Shown piece after piece: positions 6,526-16,500 of a DNA stretch of 44,266 bases (positions within the stretch are counted from its first letter, which is position 1; the number at the start of each line of letters is the position of its first letter). Below the pieces are notes generated by a model. The model was not told the DNA's origin, made no database searches, and saw only the letters and a program-made list of their open reading frames with translations. The position numbers were made by a program, and so were the translations under genes. The stretch comes from an uncultured Prevotellaceae bacterium (GTDB lineage: Bacteria; Bacteroidota; Bacteroidia; Bacteroidales; Bacteroidaceae), in NCBI GenBank assembly GCA_947169115.1, contig CAMVOK010000024.1, positions 1-44,266 of the forward strand. Direction: 5' to 3'.

Positions 6526-9426
6526 TTGAAAATAAGTGGGGCTATAAAAGCTTGGGTAGGTATAGTAATGCTGTGCCTTATGGTTTCGTGCTCGACAAAG
6601 CGTAATACGTCCGCCACCCGCTTTTATCACGCGATGACAGCCCGTTTCAATACCCTCTATAACGGTCAATTGGCCTATATTGAGGGCGTGGAGGCGCAGG
6701 AGAAGGGTCACCTCGACGATTACACCCACCTGTTGCCTATGAACATTAGTACCAATAAGGTGACGGCAAGCATGGGGAAAGGCAACTACGATACTGCCAT
6801 AGAGAAATGTGAGAAAGCCATTAAACTGCACAGCATCAAGAAACGTCCAAAGGTGAGCAGTGGCAAGAAGCGCACCCCCAAACAAAAAGAATATCTGGCT
6901 CGGAAAGAGTTTAACCCATACTTGCACCATGCTTGGATGATGATGGGTAAGGCTCAGTTCAATAAAGGTGATTTCATTGAAGCGGCTTCTACGTTCAACT
7001 ATATTGCCAGACTTTATTCTACTCAGCCGGAAATATACAGCGTAGCCCGCGCATGGCTGGCTCGCTGCTATGTGTCTTTAGACTGGCCCTATGATGCTGA
7101 GGACGTATTGAACAAGATGAGACGTGACAGTATGTCAACAGAAGGCCGGCGCGAGATGGCTGCTTCTAATGCCGCATTCTTGATACAAACGGAACAATAC
7201 GAAAAGGCTATACCAGAAGTACAGAAGACCATCAAACATACGAAGCATAAATTGCAGCGTGCGCGACTGAATTTTTTGGTTGGCCAGTTGCAACGCGAAC
7301 TGGGGCAGAACGAGGCAGCGTATAAGTCCTTTTCAAAAGTTGTTCGTAGCAACCCTCCCTATGAATTGGCTTTCAATGCCCGCATTCTGCAAACTGAAGT
7401 GATGTCGAAGGGGCAGTATAGGAAGATGATTAAGAAGCTTCTGCGCATGGCCAAGAGTGACAAGAACAAGGACTATCTGGATCAAGTCTATTATGCTGTA
7501 GGGAATATATATCTTTCGGCAGGAGATACATTGAAGGGTATTGGTGCCTATGAAAAGGGGGCGGAGGAGAGCACCCGTAATGGTGTGGCCAAGGCCGTGC
7601 TGTTACTCAGATTGTCGCAGATTTATTGGAATCGGGAGAACTATGTAGATGCTCAGCGTACCTATGCCCAATGTATTGCCATCCTCGATAAGGAGGACGA
7701 AGAATATAAGGAGTCGGAACGGCGTTCAAAGGCTCTGGATGAAGCGGCTCCACCTCTTGGTGTAATAAAACTCCAGGATAGCCTTTTGGCATTATCAGAG
7801 ATGCCGGAGAAGGATTACCTGGCAGCTATAGACCGTATTATAGAGGCTCTTAAGAAAAAGGAAAAGGAGGAGGCCAAGAAGAATGCCAACAATGCGGCAA
7901 CCAATGCGAATGCAGCCAATGGAACGGCAGCGAAATCTAACAAAGCCAACAATACGGCAGCAACGGGGAACATAACGACATCGGCCAATAAGGGAGCATG
8001 GTATTTCTATAATCCTCAGACTGTTCAGGCTGGTAAGCAGGACTTCCAACGGAAGTGGGGAAACCGAAAGAACGAAGACAACTGGCGAAGAAGTAATAAG
8101 ACGGTAGTGAACAATGCCGAATTTGAGGAATATGACTATGATGTAAACCAGGATTCCATTGATGCCCAACAGGCCGCAGAAGAGGAGGCCGAAAAACAAC
8201 GTATTCAGGATTCCCTGGCCAACGACCCACATCATCGTGAATTTTATCTGAAACAGATACCTTTCACAGACGAGCAGAAGGAGGCTTCGCACCAGTTGCT
8301 GAAGGATGCGTTATTTGAGGGGGGGACAAAAGTCATGGAGAAAGTTCAGAACTATCCGTATGCGTTACGTTTGTTGCTACGTCTTTTAGAGGACTACCCT
8401 GATACCGACAAGAAAGCCGAGGCGTACTATCATCTTTTCCTGTTGTATGGACGTATGGAGAACGATGAAATGGCTCAAATCTATCGTGATACCCTTATTG
8501 CAGCATTCCCCGAGGATAAAAATGCCATTCGTGTGGCTAATCCGAACTATGAGATGATAGCTCGTTACGGAAAACATATTGAGGACTCGTTGTACGCCGC
8601 GACATACGGAGCATACCAAGACAACAACTATGAAGAGGTGGCAACAAACTATGACTACCATACCGAGAATTTCCCAGAAGGTCGTCACCGTGCCCGTATC
8701 ATGTTTGTGCGTGCCATGACATATCTATATACGGGTCATCGTGCAGAATTTTTGGAACTCTTGAAACAGGTTGTTAAGGATTATAGCAAGGAAGAAGTGG
8801 CCGAAATGGCAGGTTATATTGTAAAGGGTTTGCAAGAGGGTAGGCTGATTTCTGACGACAAGTATGATGCTTCGGACATTTGGAAACGAAGGAAGACGGA
8901 CTGGGCAGGTACAGATAGTACTCAAGTGGCAGATACGTTGACGGCAGAGCGATACACGCTGTTCAACTTCGTGTTGGCTTATCCAACCCATAGCCTTGAT
9001 GAGGATCAGTTGCTCTATGAGATGGCCCGTTACAACTTTACCAGTTATATGGTACGTAACTTCGAGATAGAGGTTCTTGATGACAACGGACTCTCAATGA
9101 TGTGCATTAAGGGATTCTTGAATTACGATGAAGTTCATGCCTATGCTCAACGCTTATACGCCGACCGCCACATGGCTACAGTTCTTGATGGCATACGCAC
9201 GCTGCTTATTAGTGACGAAAATCTGAATCGTATAGGTACATCCTTTAGTTTTGATGACTACAAGGATTTCTTCGATGAGAAGTTTGCACCCTTGGAGATA
9301 CCTGAAGACCTGTTGATAGATGAACCCACAGACTTGGAGGTACTTGATCCCGATGAGGTGGATAACACCAAGGCGGAAGAAGACACTGAAGAAGAGGAAT
9401 CTGATGACTTCCCGTATGGATTTTAA
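6526..9426 (+). CDS. PorW/SprE-like TPR lipoprotein (type IX secretion)
   Basis: The protein has 966 residues, starting at TTG 6526. The only in-frame ATG nearby, at 6568, would leave too short a signal. From the TTG the signal peptide ends in a lipobox, LMVSC (Cys22). The mature start, STKRNTSATRFYHAMTARFN, resembles the PorW/SprE family. TPR-like helical repeats span about residues 130-440 and again 590-800. A low-complexity Lys/Asn/Ala linker lies at about 445-490 and the C terminus is acidic. PorW/SprE is a lipoprotein that links the trans-envelope motor and outer ring of the type IX secretion system. porX follows 16 nt downstream, supporting the assignment. It could instead be a divergent TPR lipoprotein retained for another envelope role. 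Confidence 0.7.
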   Translation: MKISGAIKAWVGIVMLCLMVSCSTKRNTSATRFYHAMTARFNTLYNGQLAYIEGVEAQEKGHLDDYTHLLPMNISTNKVTASMGKGNYDTAIEKCEKAIKLHSIKKRPKVSSGKKRTPKQKEYLARKEFNPYLHHAWMMMGKAQFNKGDFIEAASTFNYIARLYSTQPEIYSVARAWLARCYVSLDWPYDAEDVLNKMRRDSMSTEGRREMAASNAAFLIQTEQYEKAIPEVQKTIKHTKHKLQRARLNFLVGQLQRELGQNEAAYKSFSKVVRSNPPYELAFNARILQTEVMSKGQYRKMIKKLLRMAKSDKNKDYLDQVYYAVGNIYLSAGDTLKGIGAYEKGAEESTRNGVAKAVLLLRLSQIYWNRENYVDAQRTYAQCIAILDKEDEEYKESERRSKALDEAAPPLGVIKLQDSLLALSEMPEKDYLAAIDRIIEALKKKEKEEAKKNANNAATNANAANGTAAKSNKANNTAATGNITTSANKGAWYFYNPQTVQAGKQDFQRKWGNRKNEDNWRRSNKTVVNNAEFEEYDYDVNQDSIDAQQAAEEEAEKQRIQDSLANDPHHREFYLKQIPFTDEQKEASHQLLKDALFEGGTKVMEKVQNYPYALRLLLRLLEDYPDTDKKAEAYYHLFLLYGRMENDEMAQIYRDTLIAAFPEDKNAIRVANPNYEMIARYGKHIEDSLYAATYGAYQDNNYEEVATNYDYHTENFPEGRHRARIMFVRAMTYLYTGHRAEFLELLKQVVKDYSKEEVAEMAGYIVKGLQEGRLISDDKYDASDIWKRRKTDWAGTDSTQVADTLTAERYTLFNFVLAYPTHSLDEDQLLYEMARYNFTSYMVRNFEIEVLDDNGLSMMCIKGFLNYDEVHAYAQRLYADRHMATVLDGIRTLLISDENLNRIGTSFSFDDYKDFFDEKFAPLEIPEDLLIDEPTDLEVLDPDEVDNTKAEEDTEEEESDDFPYGF

Positions 9427-9442
9427 TCTTGAATGATGTATT

Positions 9443-10990
9443 ATGAATTATAGACTACTTTGGGTTGACGATGAAATCGAGCTTTTGAAGGCTCACGTAT
9501 TGTTTCTCGAGAAGAAAGGTTACGAAGTGGATTCCGTGACCAATGGTTTTGATGCCCTCGAACGTTGTGCCGAACAGGCATATGACTTGATTCTGCTTGA
9601 TGAGAACATGCCGGGAATTAGCGGACTGGAGACCCTGGCACGCATTAAGGAGATATTGCCAACTACCCCCGTAGTGATGGTAACCAAGAGTGAAGAGGAA
9701 AATATCATGGATCAGGCTATTGGCTCTAAAATAGCTGACTATCTGATAAAACCTGTCAATCCAACGCAGATACTTCTTACTTTAAAGAAGAACATCCATC
9801 AAAAGGAGATTGTCTCGGAGGTGTCGCAGTCGGGCTATCAGCAGGACTTTGGGAAGATTGGAATGCAAATAGATGATGCACGAACTTTTGATGACTGGAA
9901 AGAGGTGTATCGTCGTCTTACCTATTGGGAACAGGAACTATCGGCTGCGGATAGTCAGATGATGGAGATGCTGGCTATGCAGAAAAGCGAGGCTAACCTT
10001 GCGTTTGGTAAGTTCATACGCAAGAATTATATGAACTGGATAGAAAGCGATGGTGAACGTCCCTTGATGAGTCCTGATATTTTCAAGAGTCAGGTGTTCC
10101 CAGCTTTAAACCGAGGGGAGAAGGTGTTCTTGCTTGTCATTGATAACTTTCGTTTCGACCAGTGGCGCACGTTACAGACTGAGATTGCCGACTCGTTTTC
10201 CATTGAAGAGAACCTCTATCTGAGCATCTTGCCTACGGCTACACAATATGCACGAAATGCCATCTTCTCAGGATTGATGCCAAACATTATAGCCCAGATG
10301 TTTCCCGACTTGTGGGTAGATGAGGATAGCGAAGAAGGCAAGAACCTTAACGAGGCTCCGCTCATTAAAACACAGTTCGACCGTTATCGTCGTCGCAACA
10401 CATTTACATATCATAAGATTAACGATTCTCAGGCCGCAGAGAAACTGGTGCAGCAGTTGCCTTCTCTGTCGAGCTATGACCTGAATGTTGTTGTCCTGAA
10501 CTTTATTGATATGCTTTCCCACGCTCGTACGGAGAGCCGGATGGTTCGTGAACTTGCCAATAACGAAGCAGCCTATCGTAGCATTACGCTCAGTTGGTTC
10601 CGTCATTCTGCGGTTAAAGACCTTTTCCGTGCCTTGGCCGCTTTGGACTACACGGTTGTTCTTACCACAGATCATGGCTCGATACGCTGCAATACACCCG
10701 TCAAGGTCGTTGGAGATAAAAATACGAATACCAACCTTCGCTATAAATTGGGTAAGAACCTCAGTTATAATCCCAAGGAAGTATTTGAGATACGCGACCC
10801 ATTGAAAGCCAAATTACCAGCTCCTAATTTGAGCACATCATATATATTTGCACTGGGTGATAGTTTCTTTGCTTATCCCAATAATTATAATTACTACGTT
10901 TCCTATTACAAGAATACGTTCCAGCATGGAGGTATTTCGATGGAAGAAATGCTTGTTCCATTGATTACACTGCGTCCGAAAAAGAGATAA
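9443..10990 (+). CDS. porX: PorX response regulator with PglZ-type effector domain
   Basis: The protein has 515 residues. The receiver domain (1-120) has the acidic pair D9/D10, phospho-acceptor D53 (LLDENMPG), T81 and K103 (LIKP). A helical linker is followed by a PglZ/alkaline-phosphatase-like domain (about 210-510). Metal-ligand-type motifs are VFLLVIDNFRFDQW, VLTTDHGSIR and FQHGGISMEEMLVPL. PorX is activated by the PorY kinase, binds type IX secretion motor protein PorL and the sigma factor SigP, and hydrolyses oligonucleotides in other Bacteroidetes. It sits between the PorW-like gene (16 nt) and tsaE (6 nt) in one operon. No porY lies in the window. Confidence 0.9.
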   Translation: MNYRLLWVDDEIELLKAHVLFLEKKGYEVDSVTNGFDALERCAEQAYDLILLDENMPGISGLETLARIKEILPTTPVVMVTKSEEENIMDQAIGSKIADYLIKPVNPTQILLTLKKNIHQKEIVSEVSQSGYQQDFGKIGMQIDDARTFDDWKEVYRRLTYWEQELSAADSQMMEMLAMQKSEANLAFGKFIRKNYMNWIESDGERPLMSPDIFKSQVFPALNRGEKVFLLVIDNFRFDQWRTLQTEIADSFSIEENLYLSILPTATQYARNAIFSGLMPNIIAQMFPDLWVDEDSEEGKNLNEAPLIKTQFDRYRRRNTFTYHKINDSQAAEKLVQQLPSLSSYDLNVVVLNFIDMLSHARTESRMVRELANNEAAYRSITLSWFRHSAVKDLFRALAALDYTVVLTTDHGSIRCNTPVKVVGDKNTNTNLRYKLGKNLSYNPKEVFEIRDPLKAKLPAPNLSTSYIFALGDSFFAYPNNYNYYVSYYKNTFQHGGISMEEMLVPLITLRPKKR

Positions 10991-10996
10991 AAACAC

Positions 10997-11428
10997 ATGA
11001 ACAATAAACCATTGTCTATTATCCATTATTCGTTGGATGAAATACATTCTGCAGTCCAACAGTTTGTAGCTGCTATGGGTGACCGCACCGTTTTTGCATT
11101 CTATGGAGGCATGGGGGCTGGGAAGACAACCTTCATCAAGGCTCTTTGTGCCGAGTTGGGAGTAACGGACGACGTGGTGGCCTCGCCTACTTTTGCCATA
11201 GTAAACGAATATGATTCCTCTCATGGACCGATTTACCATTTCGATTTTTATCGTCTGAAGAATCTTTCGGAAGCTTATGATATGGGTTGTGAGGATTATT
11301 TCTATTCGGGACGTTTCTGCTTTGTGGAGTGGCCAGAGATAGTAGAACCTCTTCTGCCCGAGAATGCTGTTCGTGTAGAGATTGAGGAAAGTGATGTTGA
11401 AGGGAATAGAACGATACGAATGTTATAA
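10997..11428 (+). CDS. tsaE: tRNA threonylcarbamoyladenosine synthesis ATPase
   Basis: The protein has 143 residues. TsaE is the ATPase that supports TsaB-TsaC-TsaD in forming t6A37 on ANN-decoding tRNAs. The Walker A motif GGMGAGKTT lies at 37-45 (K43, T44). SPTFAIVNEY, HFDFYRL and CFVEWPE are family motifs. It starts 6 nt after porX and 18 nt before the PrsW-like gene, so it belongs to the same operon. The grouping with porX is probably co-transcription rather than function. Confidence 0.95.
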   Translation: MNNKPLSIIHYSLDEIHSAVQQFVAAMGDRTVFAFYGGMGAGKTTFIKALCAELGVTDDVVASPTFAIVNEYDSSHGPIYHFDFYRLKNLSEAYDMGCEDYFYSGRFCFVEWPEIVEPLLPENAVRVEIEESDVEGNRTIRML

Positions 11429-11446
11429 CCATTAATCGGAGTCTAT

Positions 11447-12670
11447 ATGAACGAACTATTAGCTTGTGTTGCTGGTGTGCTTCCTGCCATCGTATTGGTA
11501 TTCTACATCTATCTGCTTGATAAGAACCAGCGTGAACCACTGCCTTGGGTATTCAAAGCATTTCTTTATGGTGTAATCTGTGCTATCCCGGCCATTCTTA
11601 TCGAGGCAGGGCTTATGCTTCTTCCTATTCCCCAGGAAACATTGGGAAGGGCGTTGTATGATGCTTTTGTGGTTGCGGCCCTGTCTGAGGAGAGTATGAA
11701 ATTGTTGTTCCTGTGGTTGTTGCTTCGTAAGAATCCGTATTTTGACGAGCGCATGGACTGCATCGTTTATGCAACCTGTGTAAGCATGGGTTTTGCAGGC
11801 CTGGAAAACGTTGGTTATATGCTTGATAACATGGATAGTTTGACAGACATTGCTATCCGCAGGGCTATGCTTAGTGTGCCAGGACATTTCTTCAATGGCG
11901 TGTTCATGGGCTACTTTATGTCACTTTACTATTGGGGAAAGCCCGAGTTGCGCCGTCGTAATTGGGTATTAATCCTTCTGGCTCCCGTCCTGTTGCATGG
12001 TATATACGATGCCTGTCTGATGTCTATGCCTTTGTCTGATGAGGTGATGGCGATAGCCGTATTGTTGTTCCTTGCGCTTGGCATTTATGTCTGGGTGGGT
12101 GGTCACAGGCGTATTATTCGTGTACTGGCTCGCGATAAAAAGCACATGGACTTTGCCAATCCCTTGCGTCAGGAAGGTGACTATAACAAGGATGAACATT
12201 TGTCATCGGCAGAATGGCACCCCGTGATAGATGAGGAAAAACGTGTTGCTATAGCAGAGGCAATGGGCGTCTTGGCCGATATAAAAGGCTGTGATTTGGG
12301 TGTAGAACAGGAAGATGCTGAGGTTGACATGCCGAGAAATCAGGGTATCTTCCGTGCGCCCTTCGCTTTCCATGGTCGCATTCGTCGCAAGGAGTATGTC
12401 TATTCTTATCTGATATATTGGGCCTGGTATAGAGTTATTAGTATAGTCAGTGAAGGTCTGGACGAAGACAGTAGTATGTTTGTGGCAATAGCATTAATTG
12501 TTCTCCTCTCCTTCTTACCGATGATGTGGTTTATCATAGCGCAGAGTTGTAAACGATGTCACGACCTTGGACATTCGGGTTGGTGGCAGTTGATTCCGTT
12601 CTATTGCTTTTGGCTCATGTTCGCGGACGGAGATACCGAGGCTAACGAATACGGGTATAGCCCCAAATAA
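11447..12670 (+). CDS. PrsW-family intramembrane protease fused to a DUF805 membrane domain
   Basis: The protein has 407 residues. The N-terminal half (about 1-225) is a multi-pass PrsW-type glutamic intramembrane protease. It has EESMK (E81/E82) before a transmembrane helix, GLENVGY (E120), HFFNG (H147) and LLHGIYDA (H184), the conserved residues of the family. A soluble linker (about 226-298) follows. The C terminus (about 299-407) carries GRIRRKEYVYSYLIYW, RCHDLGHSGWW and FADGDTEANEYGYSPK, the hallmarks of DUF805. PrsW proteases cleave membrane-bound anti-sigma factors and similar targets. The fusion suggests a regulatory or scaffolding membrane module. It ends the porW-porX-tsaE operon. 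Both halves look intact. Confidence 0.88.
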   Translation: MNELLACVAGVLPAIVLVFYIYLLDKNQREPLPWVFKAFLYGVICAIPAILIEAGLMLLPIPQETLGRALYDAFVVAALSEESMKLLFLWLLLRKNPYFDERMDCIVYATCVSMGFAGLENVGYMLDNMDSLTDIAIRRAMLSVPGHFFNGVFMGYFMSLYYWGKPELRRRNWVLILLAPVLLHGIYDACLMSMPLSDEVMAIAVLLFLALGIYVWVGGHRRIIRVLARDKKHMDFANPLRQEGDYNKDEHLSSAEWHPVIDEEKRVAIAEAMGVLADIKGCDLGVEQEDAEVDMPRNQGIFRAPFAFHGRIRRKEYVYSYLIYWAWYRVISIVSEGLDEDSSMFVAIALIVLLSFLPMMWFIIAQSCKRCHDLGHSGWWQLIPFYCFWLMFADGDTEANEYGYSPK

Positions 12671-12683
12671 TTGCATGTTAGGC

Positions 12684-12758
12684 GGTTGTCTTGATTTTAC
12701 GACAACCCATACAAACAGAGACACCTGCACTTGCTTGATAAGGCAGGTGTCTCTGTTT
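12684..12758. terminator. Two tandem hairpins between convergent genes
   Basis: First hairpin: GGTTGTC (12684-12690) with GACAACC (12701-12707). Second hairpin: a perfect 16-bp stem, 12713-12728 with 12743-12758, around a 14-nt loop, flanked by AAA and TTTTATAA. It lies between the PrsW-like gene (+) and the acidic protein gene (-), so it probably serves as a bidirectional terminator. Confidence 0.75.
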
Positions 12759-12776
12759 TATAACGCATCGACTCTA

Positions 12777-12845
12777 GCAATACTAATGCAAGAGACGTGG
12801 CAATAGTAATGTATGAGCCTTAGCAATAGTAAAGCATGAGCCTTA
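12777..12845. repeat. Three tandem copies of a 23-bp unit
   Basis: The copies are 12777-12799, 12800-12822 and 12823-12845. Copies 2 and 3 differ at two positions; copy 1 matches copy 2 at 17 of 23. The unit begins GCAATAGTAATG. It fills the space between the double hairpin and the 3' end of the minus-strand gene, and no coding function is evident. Confidence 0.85.
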
Positions 12846-12856
12846 GCGTTATGGTC

Positions 12857-13192
12857 CTATTCTTCCTCTATACTTTCACCGTATTCCATTTCGCCTTCTA
12901 CTACCCAACGGAGTTCTTCTGGGTCGAAGTCACCCATCTTGTCTTTCTTGGCTTGCTGGGCAACGTGCTGGGCGATGGCTTCAATGTCAATGTCTATATA
13001 TCCGTCCTTGTCGGGTTCGGCATCCAGAATACCGCTTTCGGCATAGTATTCGACAATGACATCAAGGAAGTAGTAGAGTTCGTCGTCGCTGAAACGTTCC
13101 TTCAGTTCTTGTGGCAGGTAGTTCCGGATATACTCAACCGTGCGGCGGTCGTCCTCGGCATCCTGCAACAGTTCATCCTCAAAATTAGCCAT
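12857..13192 (-). CDS. Small acidic cytoplasmic protein of unknown function
   Basis: The protein has 111 residues. It is strongly acidic and rich in Asp/Glu, has no signal or membrane segment, and is mostly predicted helix. It begins MANFEDELLQDAEDD and ends EYGESIEEE. It is the last gene of a dnaE-trxA operon, 27 nt after trxA, and is followed by the tandem 23-bp repeat and the double hairpin. I do not recognise a characterised family. Its acidic profile and position allow a role as a small binding partner, but nothing in the sequence fixes a function. Confidence 0.75.
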   Translation of the reverse strand: MANFEDELLQDAEDDRRTVEYIRNYLPQELKERFSDDELYYFLDVIVEYYAESGILDAEPDKDGYIDIDIEAIAQHVAQQAKKDKMGDFDPEELRWVVEGEMEYGESIEEE

Positions 13193-13219
13193 GATGGTTA
13201 TTGATTAAGTGTTGTACCT

Positions 13220-13537
13220 TTATAGCAGAGCGTCTATTTGCTGTATGAGTGCAGGTTTGGCTTGTAGGCCCACCAGACGCTTTACCACCTGTCCCTGTGC
13301 ATCGAAGAATACCAAGGTGGGTATGCTGCTCACTTGGAACTGTACGGCCAGTTCCTCGGCTTCCTCTACGTCGCACTTGCCAATGTTTACACGGCCTTCG
13401 TAAACTGTGGCCAATTCCTCAACGATGGGAGCTAAACGCTTGCAGGGACCGCACCATGTGGCCCAGAAATCTACAACCAGAGGCTTTCCGCTTTGTACGA
13501 GTTCGTTGAAATTCTCATTTGTGATGTGTAATGCCAT
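13220..13537 (-). CDS. trxA: Thioredoxin
   Basis: The protein has 105 residues, the classic single-domain thioredoxin. The active site WCGPC has Cys29 and Cys32, and the cis-proline is P73 (SSIPTLVFF). It is a cytoplasmic dithiol-disulfide reductant recycled by thioredoxin reductase. It starts 2 nt after the dnaE stop, so the two are co-transcribed and probably coupled. No thioredoxin reductase gene is in the window. Confidence 0.97.
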   Translation of the reverse strand: MALHITNENFNELVQSGKPLVVDFWATWCGPCKRLAPIVEELATVYEGRVNIGKCDVEEAEELAVQFQVSSIPTLVFFDAQGQVVKRLVGLQAKPALIQQIDALL

Positions 13538-13539
13538 AA

Positions 13540-16500
13540 CTAAAAAATTTTATAGGTTAGTGATTCGTTTTTCTTGATGAATCCGATGAATTCTTCTGTT
13601 ATTTGTATGCGATAACGGGTAGAAATAGTTTCTATACGATAGTTCTTTCCTACTTCGTAGATGTTGAATCGCAGTTCGGACTTGCCAGGGTGCTCCTTGG
13701 CATAGCTGGCAATGGAAAAGACCAAATCCTCATCAAGGTCCTCGAGGAGGAAGGAAATGGTAATTCCGTGTATGAGCTTGTCTTTGACGTTGGTAAGAAA
13801 TTCGATTCCAGTAATACGAAGTTCAAGTTTGTCGGGTTGGAATTGTCGGGGTTGTACATGGCCTGTGATGTAGAGCGTATTCCCAATCTCCATATAGTTG
13901 CCCCATGCTGGCCAATCCTTGCCAAATAGGGCAATCTCACCAGCACCATGGAAGTCTTCAATGGTGGCAATGCCGTAGGGGAGCCCTTTCTTGGAAACGC
14001 CTCGGCGTATGTTGGTTACGATACCCCCGAATGTGACATCCTTGTTGATGTGTTCTTCCAACTTCTCGATGTCGGACATGTGCAGGTTGCACATATGCTC
14101 CAAAACGATGGCATGCTCATCCAATGGGTGAGCAGATAGATAGATACCGATTTTTTCTTTTTCCTTGTTCAGCCTCTCCAATGTGCTCCAAGGTTCGGCC
14201 ATGGGGATTATTGGGACACTGATATCCACCTCCTCGATACCACCAAAGAGCGAGAACTGGTTCTCCTGTTTCGTCTGTTGGTATTGACTACAGAAACGAG
14301 CCAATACATCGAGGAAAATCTCTCCTTTGGCGTTGGGGGCAAAGAACTGTTCCCGGCTAATTTGTTCGGAGAAACAGTCGAAAGCACCGCTCAATGCCAG
14401 ACATTCCAGTCCGTTTCGCTTTACCAACGTAATGGGGATGCGTTTAGCAAAATCGAAGATGTCTTTGTACTGCCCATGCTCTTCGCGTTCTTTCACAATG
14501 ATATCCACGGCACTTGTCCCCAGTCCCGAGATTCGTGAAAGACCGAAGCGGATGTTTCCACTTGGGTCAACACTGAACTTCTTACGGCTGTAGTTGATAT
14601 CCGGTCCCAAAGTCTCGATGCCCATATCCTTACATTCATTCATAAACTTCGAGACCTCGGTTATATCCTTGGCGCGACTCATAATGCCTGCCATGAACTG
14701 AGCCGGATAATTGGCCTTGAGGTAAGCTGTCTGGTAAGCTACCCATGAATAGCAAGTGGCATGGCTCTTATTGAAGGCATAGGATGCAAACTTTTCCCAA
14801 TCTGCCCATATCTTTTCCAAGACTTTCGGGTCGTGGCCGTTAGCCTGTCCTTGATTGATGAACTGGGGCTTCATGTGGTCCAGTTTGTCCTTCAACTTCT
14901 TACCCATGGCTTTACGCAGGGTGTCGCTCTCGCCTCGTGTGAAGTTTGCCAACTGGCGGCTAAGTAACATGACCTGCTCCTGATAAACGGTAATCCCATA
15001 CGTGTCTTTCAGGTATTTCTCCATGCACGGGATGTCATACTCTACAGGCTTACGGCCTTGCTTACGGTCGATGAAGTCGGGGATATAGTCCATAGGACCT
15101 GGCCGGTATAGGGCATTCATGGCGATAAGGTCCTCGAAGGTGGAGGGCTGTAGTTCGCGCAGATATTTCTGCATACCAGCCGATTCAAACTGGAATGTCC
15201 CGACGGTACGTCCGTCACAGTAGAGCTGATAGGTAGCAGGGTCGCAGATGTCCAGTTTATCTACATCTACTTCTATACCCAGACTATCACGTATGTTCTG
15301 TTGACATTCTTTGATTTGTGAAAGTGTCTTCAACCCAAGGAAGTCCATCTTTATGAGACCTGTGTCTTCGATAACAGAACCTTCATATTGGGTACAGAGC
15401 AATTTCTCGCCAGTTTCTTTATCTTCAGCCGTGGAGATCGGGACCCAGTCGCTGACATCATCGCGGCAGATGATGACTCCACAGGCGTGTACGCCCGTCT
15501 GTCGAATGTTGCCTTCCAGCTTCTTGGCGTATTGTATGGTATCGCGTAGGTTTTTGTCTGACGAACTTTCTGCCTGTTGCAATTCGGGCACAATACTAAT
15601 GACATTGGGCAAGTTCATTTTCAGAGCCTTGCCATTCACCTCTGGCATGCGGTCGGGAATAAGTTTGCACAGATTGTTTGAGATGTCAAGAGGCAGTTCC
15701 TGTATTCGGGCTACGTCCTTGATAGACGATTTCGTAGCCATGGTACCATAGGTGATAATATGAGCAACCTTTTCCTCACCATATTTTTGGGTCACCCATG
15801 AGAGAACCTTGCCACGTCCGTCATCGTCGAAATCCACATCAATATCGGGCAATGAAATACGGTCTGGATTAAGGAAACGCTCAAACAGCAGGTCATATTT
15901 GATGGGATCTATCTTTGTGATACCTAAGCAATAAGCTACAGCACTTCCAGCAGCCGAACCACGTCCAGGCCCTACGCTGACGTCCAGTTCATGACGTGCG
16001 GCATTGATATAGTCTTGTACAATAAGGAAATAGCCAGGGAAACCCATCGATTTCATGACGTGTAACTCGAATGTGAGTCGTTCCATGATTTCGTCGGGAA
16101 TGGGGTCTCCATATATACGTTTGGCACCTTCATATGTGAGATGGGCCAGGTAGTCGGCTTCTAACTTTAGTCGGTAGAGTTTGCCCACGCCTCCCATCTT
16201 TTCTATTTTCTTTTTCGCATCCTCTTCGCTCATGACCACATTGCCGTGTTCGTCGCGAGTGAATTCGTTGAAAAGTTCTTCGTCGGTATATCGTTTGTGG
16301 TATTCCTCTTCCGTACCGAACTCCTGGGGGATAACAAAGTTCGGCATGATAGGAGCATGGTCAATATCGTAAGGTTCCACTTTGTCTAGGATCTCGCAGG
16401 TATTGGCTAATGCTTCAGGAACATCTGCAAAGATTTCGCTCATTTCGGCTTGTGTTTTGAACCACTCCTGTTTGGAATAGAGCATACGGTCGGTATCTCG

